Origin: Pseudomonadota bacterium
Lineage (GTDB): Bacteria > Myxococcota_A > UBA9042
Assembly (NCBI GenBank): GCA_005792545.1
Contig: SXRM01000051.1
Location: 1 to 45,986 of the forward strand
DNA: 45,986 bases
Direction of reading: 5' to 3'
Shown here: one piece after another, positions 1 to 9,200 of the stretch
Numbering within the stretch: the stretch's first letter is position 1
How the letters are laid out: every line of letters starts with the position of its first letter
Program-made: the position numbers and the translations under genes
Notes under the pieces: model-generated
Seen by the model: the letters and a program-made list of their open reading frames with translations, nothing else
What the model was told of the DNA's origin: nothing
Databases searched by the model: none

Positions 1-380
1 CGGTGTTCCTCGACGGTGGCTACGCGGCGGGGACCATGGTGGCGATGCGCGTGATGGGCGCGCGCGTCGACGAACTGGTGTCGCGCTACAAGGCTGGCAA
101 CTTCGTGTCGCGCGCCGAAGCCTACGCCTCGACCGACAACTACAAGACGGCGCTGCAGGTGCTGCTGTCGCGTCAGCAGGCCACACCGGCGACGTACACG
201 GTCCTAGCACAGTTCGGACCGTCGCACGCGCCGCAGTTTCGGGTGCAGTGTGCTGCAACCCTGGGCGGCCAGACGCGGTTGGCGACCGGCGAGGGCACCA
301 GCAAGAAGGCGGCTGAGCTCGAGGCCGCGCGCCAGCTGTTTCAGCGTTTGCAGAGTCTGGGTTTGGCAGGCCGCAGCTAA
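1..380 (+). CDS. rnc: Ribonuclease III, C-terminal part (cut by window edge)
   Basis: This is the 3' end of a ribonuclease III gene; the reading frame is open to the left edge (first full codon at position 3). RNase III cleaves double-stranded RNA in rRNA maturation and mRNA decay. The visible protein starts in the end of the catalytic domain, at the FLDGG segment that matches the usual YLDGG block. It then has a complete double-stranded-RNA-binding domain from about residue 45: DNYKTALQ, the GPSH block, and the TGEGTSKKAAELEAA helix that contacts RNA. The catalytic signature itself lies upstream of the window. It ends in TAA, and the next gene follows on the same strand. Family assignment is by clear motif match; nothing odd is seen in the visible part. 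Confidence 0.93.
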   Translation, partial: VFLDGGYAAGTMVAMRVMGARVDELVSRYKAGNFVSRAEAYASTDNYKTALQVLLSRQQATPATYTVLAQFGPSHAPQFRVQCAATLGGQTRLATGEGTSKKAAELEAARQLFQRLQSLGLAGRS

Positions 381-447
381 TCGCGCGCCACCGATTCATG
401 GTACCTTTGCAAACCGCCGCCGCCGCCGGCGCCTGACGGGCCTGACC

Positions 448-1227
448 TTGCGCACTTGGTGTCTTGCACTGCCGTTGCTCGCGGCGCTAGCCGCCTTGCC
501 GCAGGAGGGCCACGGCCTCAGCGCCTCAGCGGTGCAGTTGGCGTGGCTTAGAACGCCAGCGGGACCAGATCCGACGACGGCGCTGGAGACCTGGGCGCAG
601 GAAATGCGCCTGCGCACGTCGGTGGCGATGCCCGGACAGCCTGTGGCGTTGCGACCGGACGACCGGGCCATCTTGCGCTACCCGTTGCTCTACCTGGCCG
701 GTGACCGCGCGCTGCCACCGCTGAGCGACGCCGCCGTCGCGCTTTTGCGCCGCCACTTCTCGTCCGGCGGTACGCTCGTCGTCGACAACGTTGGCCGCGC
801 CGAAGCCAACGCCGCCTTTGATGCCAGCCTTCGCCGCGAGTTGGGTCGAATCATTCCGCAGCAGCTGCAGAAGGTGGCGCCCGGCCACGTGGTGTTTCGC
901 ACCTTCTACCGCCTCGATCGTTCCGTCGGTCGCCGCGCCGATAGCCATGATCTTGAAGGTCTGCGGGTCGGCAGCCACTATGCGGTGCTCTACACGCGCA
1001 ATGATCTCGCCGGCGCGCTGCAGCGACAGAGCCTGGGTGGCTATGCCTTGGCCGTCGTTCCGGGCGGCGAGACCCAACGCGAGCTGGCCCTCAGGCTGGC
1101 CGTCAATCTCGCGATGTATGCTTTGTGCCTGGACTACAAGGACGACCAGACCCACGTCCTGTACTTGCTGTCGCATCGGCGCACCGCGGCCCCCGCGCCT
1201 GCCGCGCCGCCTGCCAGCGAAGACTGA
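448..1227 (+). CDS. DUF4159 family exported protein
   Basis: A protein of about 259 residues that begins with a hydrophobic signal-like stretch (LPLLAALAAL) and continues into a DUF4159 domain. Recognisable blocks are RYPLLYLAG, a Gly-rich strand SGGTLVVDN, the FYRLD block, and the conserved C-terminal NLAMYALCLDYKDDQ. The family is uncharacterised; it has a glutamine-amidotransferase-like fold and usually sits beside vWA membrane proteins, as here. The start is uncertain. No ATG is available after the rnc stop in this frame; TTG at 448 places the signal peptide correctly, while a GTG at 250 would overlap rnc by 131 nt with no sensible N-terminus. It lies 15 nt before the vWA gene, so the two are probably co-transcribed. 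Role inferred only from neighbours: envelope or surface function. Confidence 0.8.
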   Translation: MRTWCLALPLLAALAALPQEGHGLSASAVQLAWLRTPAGPDPTTALETWAQEMRLRTSVAMPGQPVALRPDDRAILRYPLLYLAGDRALPPLSDAAVALLRRHFSSGGTLVVDNVGRAEANAAFDASLRRELGRIIPQQLQKVAPGHVVFRTFYRLDRSVGRRADSHDLEGLRVGSHYAVLYTRNDLAGALQRQSLGGYALAVVPGGETQRELALRLAVNLAMYALCLDYKDDQTHVLYLLSHRRTAAPAPAAPPASED

Positions 1228-1242
1228 CGGGCACGGGACGAT

Positions 1243-3558
1243 ATGCCCCCGAGCGGCGAAATCTGGCGCGACCACCTGCAATGGGCGCTTGGCTTGTCGG
1301 GCCACGGCGCGGTGTGGGCGCTCGCGTTCACGTTGACGCTGGTGACCCTGGCGTTGACAGTGCTGCACGTGCGCACGCTCAACCGGCGGCTGCACCGCGC
1401 GGTGTTGATCGGGTTGCGAACTGCTGTGCTGGCCACGCTGCTCGTCGTGTTGGGGCAGCCGACCTGGGTCGCACGCGCCGATCGGCAAGGCACCCGCAAA
1501 GTGGTGGTGCTGGTCGACGCGTCGGCGTCGATGGCAACGGGCGCTGAAGGCAAGCGGCGCTGGGACCGAGCAGTGGATGCAGCCAGGGCGCTGATGGCGC
1601 GCGGTGGCGCAACGCTATGGGCATTCGGCCAACACGCCGGCCTTGTGCGCGACGTGCGCCAGTACAGCCCCGACCTGCCGGCCACAGACCTGCTGGGCGC
1701 GCTGCGGCGGGTGCGCGACACCGTCACGCCGGAAGGGCTGCGCGCGGTCGTCCTCATCAGCGATGGGCTGGACAACGCTGAACTGCGCACGCGCAACGGC
1801 GCCGATGCGACTGCGCTGGACGCAGAGTCGGCTGAATTGGTGCGGGCGCTGCGGGTGCCGGTCCATGGTGTGGTCATCGACGACCCCAAGCCGGTGCGCG
1901 ACGTCGCGGTGTCGGCGTTGCGCATGAGCCAGTTTGGCTACGCGCGCACCTACATGCCGGTCGCCGTGGACCTGGAGTTGAGCGGCCTTCAAGGTGAAAA
2001 AGGCACCTTGTCGCTGCAATTGCTTGACAACGGCAGGGCGCTGGTTACCCAGGAGGTGCCCATTGCCGGTCTGCCGCGGCGCACCGTTTCGCTAGAATTT
2101 CAACCACTGCACGTCGGCACCCACGTCATCGAAGCCGTGGTGGCGCCGCTGTCCGACGAGGCGACTTTGTCGAACAACCGCGCCCACGCTGGCCTGTCGG
2201 TCGTGCGAGATCGCGTTCGCGTACTGCATCTGGCCGGGCAGCCCAGTTGGGACACGCGCTTCTTGCGAACCCATCTGCGCGCTGCGGCCAACGTGGACCT
2301 GGTCAGCTTCTACATCATGGTCGGCGAAGGCGCTGGGGCCTATGTCGCTGGCGAGGAGACCACGCTCATCCCGTTTCCTGCCAAGGAGATTTTCGAAGAT
2401 GCGCTGTCGGGCTTTGACGCCATCATCTTGCACGACTTTCCGTATGGCCCCTTCCAACTGGATCAGTACATGCCGCAAGTTGCGCGCCATGTTCGCGGTG
2501 GCGGCGGGCTGCTGGTCATCGGCGGCCCGCTGGCCTTGAGTGCCGGCGGCTATCACGGTACGCCGCTTGCCGACCTGCTGCCGGTGCAGCTTGCGCCGCC
2601 CGGAGACGATGGTGGCTGGGCCGAAGGCACACTGCAGCCGGCCCCGACGCCGCTCGGCGCCAGCCACGCAGTCGCCATGCTCGGTCGCGATCCGCAGCAA
2701 AGCGCCGCCGCCTGGGCCAAGCACCGGCTGTTTGGTCGCAATACAGGGCTATTGCCACGCGAAGGGACGGCGATGCTGGTCGCAGATGCCAAAGAGCGGG
2801 CGCTGCTGGCCATTGGCGAGATCGAGCAGGGTCGCAGCGCGGTGTTGGGCTCGGCTTCGCTGTGGACTTGGGCGTTTGGCGCAGATACCGCCGACACCAG
2901 TGACGGCAAGCCAGCAGGCGATGTCGAGGTGGACGCGCGAGCTGACTACCACCGTCTGCTCGACCAGTTGCTGGCCTGGCTGGTCCGCGATCCCGATTAT
3001 GAGCTGCTGCGGCTTGAGCCACCCAAGCAGGCCGTGCCTGCTGGCCAGCCTGTCGCGATCCGGGTGTTCGCGCGCGACGGTGCCGGCCAGCCGCTGGCCA
3101 ACGTGCCGTTGCGCTGGGAGCGCCTGGACCCGGCCGCCAACAAACCTGACGCCGCCGTGGCCAGGCCGGGGCCAAGCACCAATGACCGCGGCGAGGCCAC
3201 GCTGGTCATCTCAGACCTGCCGCCCGGCGCCTGGCTGGGTGTGGTCGAGATTGACTGGCACGGCCGGCCGCAACGCGCGGTGGTGCCGGTGGTCGTCGCG
3301 CAGGCGACAGCCGAGACGGCAGCAGTCCAACCAGACGATCGCCTGTTGCAGTTGCTGGCCAAGGCTTCCGGCGGCGCCGTCTGGCAAGGCAGTGCGCCAG
3401 CGAACGGCGTGCCCGTGGCTCCCGCTGATCCTGCCGATCCGCTCGCGCGCGCGGACCTGGTCCACACCGACCTATGGAGCCGGCCAGAGGTCCTGCTGCT
3501 GTTACTCGGGCTTCTGGGCGCCGAGTGGATCCTTCGCCGGCGTTGGGGGCTGGCCTGA
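1243..3558 (+). CDS. Membrane-anchored von Willebrand factor A domain protein
   Basis: A 771-residue inner-membrane protein. Two membrane segments lie at about 22-42 and 53-71, followed by a vWA domain (about 85-230) whose metal-ion-dependent adhesion site reads DASAS at 92-96. Further on is a flavodoxin/amidotransferase-like region (about 325-440) with the blocks VLHLAGQPSWDTRF and GGGGLLVIGG, then a beta-rich region (about 590-690) resembling Ig-like folds. A last membrane helix near 748-764 is followed by Arg residues. This architecture is typical of large BatA-like or glutamine-amidotransferase-like membrane proteins found with DUF4159 genes in Myxococcota and Planctomycetes; their exact function is unknown. 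The start is ATG just after the preceding stop. Its 3' end is 20 nt from the end of the convergent peptidase gene, with no obvious terminator hairpin in the gap. Confidence 0.85.
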   Translation: MPPSGEIWRDHLQWALGLSGHGAVWALAFTLTLVTLALTVLHVRTLNRRLHRAVLIGLRTAVLATLLVVLGQPTWVARADRQGTRKVVVLVDASASMATGAEGKRRWDRAVDAARALMARGGATLWAFGQHAGLVRDVRQYSPDLPATDLLGALRRVRDTVTPEGLRAVVLISDGLDNAELRTRNGADATALDAESAELVRALRVPVHGVVIDDPKPVRDVAVSALRMSQFGYARTYMPVAVDLELSGLQGEKGTLSLQLLDNGRALVTQEVPIAGLPRRTVSLEFQPLHVGTHVIEAVVAPLSDEATLSNNRAHAGLSVVRDRVRVLHLAGQPSWDTRFLRTHLRAAANVDLVSFYIMVGEGAGAYVAGEETTLIPFPAKEIFEDALSGFDAIILHDFPYGPFQLDQYMPQVARHVRGGGGLLVIGGPLALSAGGYHGTPLADLLPVQLAPPGDDGGWAEGTLQPAPTPLGASHAVAMLGRDPQQSAAAWAKHRLFGRNTGLLPREGTAMLVADAKERALLAIGEIEQGRSAVLGSASLWTWAFGADTADTSDGKPAGDVEVDARADYHRLLDQLLAWLVRDPDYELLRLEPPKQAVPAGQPVAIRVFARDGAGQPLANVPLRWERLDPAANKPDAAVARPGPSTNDRGEATLVISDLPPGAWLGVVEIDWHGRPQRAVVPVVVAQATAETAAVQPDDRLLQLLAKASGGAVWQGSAPANGVPVAPADPADPLARADLVHTDLWSRPEVLLLLLGLLGAEWILRRRWGLA

Positions 3559-3578
3559 GCCTGCTTTCGACCCCCTCT

Positions 3579-5489
3579 TCAACGCGTCGACCGGATCTCG
3601 CGGCGGCGTTTGAAGCCTACGATTGCCGCGACGCCAGCTGCCAAGGCTAGCCAGCCGACCGTCGACTGGTGGGTAGCGCGGCAGCCACCGTCGCCACCTG
3701 CTGCGGCGCTGCCGTTGCCCGGCGCGGTCGCTCCCGCCCCAAGGCCACCTGCAACGCCTCCGCCACCGGCGCCCTGACCGTCTGCGGGGTCGCTGCCACC
3801 ACTTTTGCCCACATCTGTGCCTGCCCCGGTCGCACCTGCATCCGGCGTTGGGTCGGGCTTGCCGCCGCACTCGCCGCTACCGCACGGCTTGTCGGCCGGG
3901 CATTCCTCCAAGGTCGGTCCGGCGCCACACGCGTCGTAGAGCTCCACGAACCCTTTGCCCTGACAGCTTTTTTGCTCGGGCTGGGTCTCGCCCGCGTGCA
4001 CACAACCGCCATTGGCGCAGCTGTCCGCCGTGCAGTCCAAGCCGTCGTCGCAGTCTTTGGCGAGGCCAGCGAGGCACAACCCCAGTGCGCAGTAGTCGCC
4101 TTGGGTGCAGGCGTCGCCGTCGTCGCAGGCGCCCGCTTTGGGCTCATTGGTACAACTGCCGCCGAGGCAGCCGTCGGCCGTGCAGGTGTTGTCGTCGTCG
4201 CAGTTTTTGGCGCTGCCTGCGCACACGCCGCTGGCGCACGCGTCGGCAAGGGTGCAGGCGTCGCCGTCGTCGCAGGCGCCCGCGATCGCCTTGTGGGTAC
4301 ACTTGCCGGCCGCGCACGCGTCTTGGCTGCATGGGTTGCCGTCGTCGCAGCCTTGACCCACATGCTTGCACCCGGTAGGCCCGCAGGTGTCGGCCGTGCA
4401 CGGGTCGCCGTCGTCGCAGGTGCCCGGCTGCGGCGGGTTCTTGCAGGTCCCTTTGTCGCACAGGTCTTGCGTGCAAGCGACGCCGTCGCTGCAGTCTTTG
4501 GCCTTGCCGGGCTGGCAGACGCCCTTACTGCATACATCATTGATCGTGCAAGAGTTCTTGTCGTCGCAGGCCTTGGCGTTGTCTGCGAATACGCACTTGC
4601 CAGCCGCGCAGGTGTCGGTGGTGCACAGCTTGGCGTCGTCGCAGGGTTTTTCACCACCAGCCGCGCAATTGCCGTTCTGGCACGCGTCGTTCAGCGTGCA
4701 GGCGTTGCCGTCGTCGCAGGGGCCGGCGATGGGGACGTGGCTGCAATTGCCGTTCGCGCACGCATCCTTGGTGCAGACCTTGCCGTCGTCGCAGTTTTTG
4801 CTGGCGCACGGGTCGGCAGCGCCGATGAGGGTCTTGTACGACTCGACAAGCGAGTTATAGGGCGACACGAACACCGTACCGACGCCAGCCACGAATTGTT
4901 CAATGTCGAAGTGCAGGTGTACCGAGGTCGGCGTGCCGCCAAACGCGTTGGACACCAAGCCCAATTGCTGGCCCTTGCTCACCTTTTGGCCGGTCTTGAC
5001 CTTGAGCGTCGCAGGATCCATGTGCAGGTAGCGGTACGTCGTGCCGCTGGCACCCTTGAGGTACACCGAATACGTGCCAATGCTGGTGATGGTGCCGTCC
5101 TCGGTCGCCGCCGTCGGGTGCTTCTTGTTCTCGCACGTTGCACCGCGAATGTCCTGGCCCTGGTGCCCCTTGCCGGCCGGGCACAGCGGCATCGACCACG
5201 TTCGCGTCTCGCAGTAGTTGTCATGCCAGGGGTAGCTGAAGTTCTTGACGTCGCACTGGCTGCCCTTGGGGCCTTGCGAGCCACCCACCCCCCAGACCTG
5301 CGAATTGGGGTACGACGGGGCCTGCAGTATCGGATAGCGCATCGTCGGCGCGTAGACCTTGGTGGTCTTGAGGCCGGTGCCCGATCCCGGCACCAGGACC
5401 CCGGCCGGCTCGTAGGTAAATGGGGCGGCCAGCGCGCAAGTTGACCACGCCAGCGCTGCAGCAGACGTGGCGAGACGAATCGCCTTCAT
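3579..5489 (-). CDS. Secreted M23 (LytM) metallopeptidase with cysteine repeats and myxosortase-type tail
   Basis: A 636-residue exported protein. A signal peptide covers about 1-21 (cleavage near ALA). The M23 domain (about 100-200) carries the zinc-site motifs HQGQD (H109, D113) and HLHF (H191, H193), plus H156, so the peptidoglycan or peptide hydrolase site looks intact. From about 222 to 510 are 11 cysteine units of the CDDGxxCTxDxC type, then a Gly/Asp-rich linker. The C-terminus is a GGC motif, a hydrophobic helix and KRRR. This tail matches the Gly-Cys/TM/Arg layout of MYXO-CTERM proteins, which are processed by a myxosortase and moved to the surface. The start at 5489 is preceded by a GAGGTG ribosome site and overlaps the upstream lipoprotein stop as ATGA, indicating translational coupling. 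Which substrate is cut is unknown. Confidence 0.88.
   Translation of the reverse strand: MKAIRLATSAAALAWSTCALAAPFTYEPAGVLVPGSGTGLKTTKVYAPTMRYPILQAPSYPNSQVWGVGGSQGPKGSQCDVKNFSYPWHDNYCETRTWSMPLCPAGKGHQGQDIRGATCENKKHPTAATEDGTITSIGTYSVYLKGASGTTYRYLHMDPATLKVKTGQKVSKGQQLGLVSNAFGGTPTSVHLHFDIEQFVAGVGTVFVSPYNSLVESYKTLIGAADPCASKNCDDGKVCTKDACANGNCSHVPIAGPCDDGNACTLNDACQNGNCAAGGEKPCDDAKLCTTDTCAAGKCVFADNAKACDDKNSCTINDVCSKGVCQPGKAKDCSDGVACTQDLCDKGTCKNPPQPGTCDDGDPCTADTCGPTGCKHVGQGCDDGNPCSQDACAAGKCTHKAIAGACDDGDACTLADACASGVCAGSAKNCDDDNTCTADGCLGGSCTNEPKAGACDDGDACTQGDYCALGLCLAGLAKDCDDGLDCTADSCANGGCVHAGETQPEQKSCQGKGFVELYDACGAGPTLEECPADKPCGSGECGGKPDPTPDAGATGAGTDVGKSGGSDPADGQGAGGGGVAGGLGAGATAPGNGSAAAGGDGGCRATHQSTVGWLALAAGVAAIVGFKRRREIRSTR
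3960..4810 (-). repeat. Eleven tandem CDDGxxCTxDxC cysteine units in the M23 peptidase
   Basis: The coding DNA repeats a roughly 70-130-nt unit in which the forward strand shows recurring gtcgtcgcag and gtgcaggcg words. Each protein unit contains C-D-D-G-x-x-C-T-x-D-x-C-x-x-G-x-C. It is a protein-coding repeat, related to the longer array in the lipoprotein ending at 6264. Confidence 0.85.
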
Positions 5490-6124
5490 GGCGACACCTC
5501 GCCAGGTAGCGACCACAAGCGCAGTTCGTCGACCAATTTGAGGACAAAAGCGTCTTGCGTGCAGCGCACATCGCGGTCGGGCAGGGCGCACTCGACGCTG
5601 ACGGCGTAGCTGGCGCCAAAGGCCAAGAAGGTCGCCTCGACGATGCCCTCGTTGCGCGTCAGCAGTGGCTGTCGCCACGTTGGCGGCGACCAGTCAGAGG
5701 GCACCATCTCCGGGTCGACCGTCGCCATACGGTCGCCTTGGATGACCACCGTCAGGTCGTCGACTGGACTCGATAGCGCGTACCAGTCCGCCTCGCCGGT
5801 CGCGATGCCAACTGCGGTCCATGGCCCGCCACCGGGTAGCAACACCGGCAGTTTTGCGCGTCGCAGGATCTGGCCTTGGATTGACGTCAGCGCGTCGCTC
5901 AGCCGCGGGTGCGCGTCTGCGGCTGTCCAGTCGATCGCTTTGCGCACGCGTAGCACGCCGCCGGCTTTGCCACCCTCGATTGAGGAGGGAGCAGCGGTCC
6001 TCGTTAGTGCACCGGTCGTCGTGGCAGTGGTCTGTGTTGGGCGATCGATGGACGCGTTGGGCGGCGCTGGCGTCTGGGCGCACGCGGCTGTGGTCGCGAG
6101 CAGGCACAACAGGTACACACGCAT
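5486..6124 (-). CDS. Small lipoprotein of unknown function
   Basis: A 212-residue protein whose N-terminus (MRVYLLCLLATTAAC) is a lipoprotein signal peptide with the lipobox cysteine at residue 15. A Thr/Pro-rich linker (about 18-50) follows, then a compact domain that I do not recognise. Its later part contains short hydrophobic strands and two cysteines (CALPDRDVRC), plausibly a disulfide. The start at 6124 is chosen because it gives the signal peptide and has a GAGG ribosome site about 6 nt upstream; 24 further in-frame residues upstream would not. Its stop overlaps the start of the M23 peptidase gene by 4 nt (ATGA), so the two are made together. A role as chaperone, inhibitor or anchor for the peptidase is possible but is only an inference. 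Confidence 0.75.
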   Translation of the reverse strand: MRVYLLCLLATTAACAQTPAPPNASIDRPTQTTATTTGALTRTAAPSSIEGGKAGGVLRVRKAIDWTAADAHPRLSDALTSIQGQILRRAKLPVLLPGGGPWTAVGIATGEADWYALSSPVDDLTVVIQGDRMATVDPEMVPSDWSPPTWRQPLLTRNEGIVEATFLAFGASYAVSVECALPDRDVRCTQDAFVLKLVDELRLWSLPGEVSP

Positions 6125-6263
6125 CGCGGCCTCATCTACGGCGCATAGGCCGTGCTGTAAAAGTCTACGCCCCGGCCATTCGGGCGCAAGGGGCATCGGT
6201 CAACGTGTCCCCAGCAAGACCATGGAGATTTCGTGTCGTCTCATGCACTTCGTAGGCCGGCGG

Positions 6264-9200
6264 TCACGGTCCGCTGACCGCCAGCGTCAACACCGACAAG
6301 CCGCTCGCGGTCTCGTAGGCCAGCGAAAAGCGGTCCCCTTTGGGTGCAACGACCAGTTCGCTCAAGCCACCCGACCCGACCAGGACCTGGGCCGCCGTCG
6401 TCGACGTCCAGTCTTTGGCCACCACCTGGTTCCAGACCGTCAGCAGCTTCTTGTCGTCCAACGGCTTGACGCGGGCCACGGCGATAGTTGTCGCGCCAGG
6501 CATCGCCCATGCCAGCAAGAAGTCGGGCGAGGCGGGTATTTCCGCTACGCGAAATGCCGCAATCGCGGTGGCGCCCGGCTTGGGGGCGTCCAGGGTTTGC
6601 CACAGACTCGGAGCAACTGTGGCGGTGCCGTCGGGGTCGAGCCGCAACCACGCCAGGAACACCTTGGTCTGCCCTGCCTGCTGCAGCGCGCCGGACAGCA
6701 AGGCACCGATGCGCTTGCTTTCGGGGTCCCAGATGGCTTCGACTGCGTGATACGCAAGGCCCTGTGCCACCACGTCGATGTCTTGTGCAGCCACCTTGGC
6801 CGTGCCCTTGGCGCCCTGGTCGCCGATCTTGTCGAGCTGCAGCGTGGGCACAGGGTCCAGGCCCGAGGTGGCCGACGGGATGAAGGTGACGGGCGACAGC
6901 AGGTAGGGCCCCGCTGGCGCCGCCACCAACGCAGGGCGGCCCGCTGTGGTGGCCACGGATCCCTGTGGGGCGCCGCTCGGCTTTAGAGACTTGGGTTTGG
7001 CCCAGTCCAGCGGGTAGGCGCCACTGGACAGCCAGACCTCGCTGCCATCCGACGCGCCGATGTGGCCTGAGAGGCTATTGGGAGATGCAGGGTCGCCGCC
7101 CAGAGTCCCGAGCGCGACGACCGGCCGACCGACGGCGGCTGGCAAGCAGCCAGTAGCTGGGCCTGCGGTCTTGCCCTCTGGCGCAATGACCGCAAGCCGC
7201 CCGCTGGCGTTGGGACAGGTGCCGGTCCATTCCTGCCAGGCCAGCGCAAGGTGCGCAAAGCTGGCGGGGTGCGCGATCAACTGCGGCAGCGCGGCGCAGG
7301 CCTTGTCGTTGACGCCAGCGATGGCCTGCGTCTTGATGCCGCCACCGGCTGGAGCCAGGTGTGCGACCACCAGTGGCGCGCCCGTGCCCGCTGCGTCGGC
7401 GCACGGCTTGCTTTGCGCGGCGAGCCACAGACGCGGCACCGGGCCCAGCGCGTCCGCTGCGGTGTCGTGCCAGCGTAAACTCGGCTGCGTGGGCTTACCG
7501 GCGAGACTGCCCGCAAACGGCACCGCCACCGGACCAGGCGTGACGCCATTGGCCGACGACAGGCACTTGGCGGCGAAGCAAGCGTGCAGCGCCGGGCAGT
7601 TGGTGACGGCCGTGCATCCAAGCGACGGCTCACAAACAGAAGACTGGCATGCCGCGGCTTGGTCGCTGCTGGTGGTGCATGACACTTGTTGGCCAGTGCA
7701 CTTGCCCGCGGCGCAGATGTCGCTGGTCGTGCACGCGCTGCCATCGGAGCACGCGGACCCCGACAGGGCGACATGGCTGCAGCCGGCCGTCGGCGAGCAC
7801 GCGTCGGTCGTGCACGGGTTGGCGTCGTCACACGTGCCGCCTTCGCTGGCCTTGCACCCGCCGGCCTTGCACGTCTCGCCGATGGTGCACGGGTTGCCAT
7901 CATCGCACGGATTGCCCGATTGCGGCGTCCAGGCAGTCTGCGAGGCTAGCGGTTGGCAACTCTGGCACGCAGCGGCCGGATTGCTTTGATTGGCTGCGCG
8001 GCACACACCATCGATGACGCACCATGCAGCAGACACCACAGCTGTGCACTGGCCGTCGCTGCACGCGGACTCCGTGCACGCCAACGCGTCGTCGGGGCAC
8101 GTCGAGCCATTGGTCGCGTTACTGTGCGTGCATCCACTGACCGGCGCGCAGCCGTCGACGGTGCACGGGTTGTTGTCGTTGCACGTGATGGGGATGCCCG
8201 CGCATTGGCCCTGCACGCACGCGTCACTGGTCGTACAGACGCTGCCGTCGTTGCAGGGCCCTGGCACGGGAACGCTAAAGCAAGGCGACTTGCTGTTCTG
8301 GGGGTTGCAGTCGTCGAGCGTACACGCGTTGCCGTCGGCGCAGTCGATTGGTTTGCCCAGGCACTTGCCGCTTTGCATGCACAGGTCGTCGGCGGTGCAG
8401 ATGTTGCCGTCGGGGCAGGGCAGGCCTGTGCGCGGCGACCACACCTTCTGGCTGACCTTGGGTAGGCAGCCCAGGCACGGATCGGCGGGGTGGATGGCCC
8501 CGCCGCTCAAGCACGTGTTCTCGATGTAGCAGGCATCGCTGGTGACTTGATCGTGCTTGCACTCGATGCCCACGCAGACATCGATGGTGCAGGCGACATT
8601 GTCGCTGGTGCAGGCGGTGCCGTCGCCGTAGGGCACGTGGTCGCACTGGCCTTTTTGCGGTGCGCACAGGTCTAGCGTGCACGGGTTGTTGTCGTCGCAG
8701 TTCTTGACCGCGCCCGTGCAGACGCCGTCGATGCAGATGTCGGTGACCGTACACGCGTTGTCGTCGTTGCACGTCTGACCCTGTAACGCCTGCGCAACAC
8801 AACCTTTTTCAGCCACGCAGCTGTCTAGCGAGCACGGGTTCTTGTCGTCGCACACCAGCGCCGCGCCGCCGCAAGTGACGCCCGCACACTTGTCGGGGCC
8901 CGTGCATGCGTTGTTGTCATCGCAAGCGCCCGTGCCAACGGGTTGGTTGTTGCAGCCTTTGCTGACACACGCGTCGAGCGTGCAGGGATTCTTGTCGTTG
9001 CAGTCTTCGTCGCCACCGCAGGGGCAGATGATGGTCCCCGGCAGACAGGCGCCGGTGGCGCAGGCGTCAAATTTGGTGCACGCATCGCCGTCGTTGCACG
9101 GCGCGGTGTTGGGGGCGTGGGTGCAGCCGAACGCGGGTGCGCAGCTGTCGGTCGTACAGGGATTCTTGTCGTCGCATACCGCAGGCGCCAGCGGCGTTCC

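Noticed and set aside
250..447. An upstream GTG start for the DUF4159 gene
   Set aside because: It would overlap rnc by 131 nt and add a basic leader before the signal peptide.
3669..5444. Long open frame of 591 codons on the plus strand opposite the M23 peptidase
   Set aside because: It is the antisense shadow of the cysteine-repeat gene; its translation is Ala/Val/Gly/Arg-rich with no domain, and the other strand has clear motifs.
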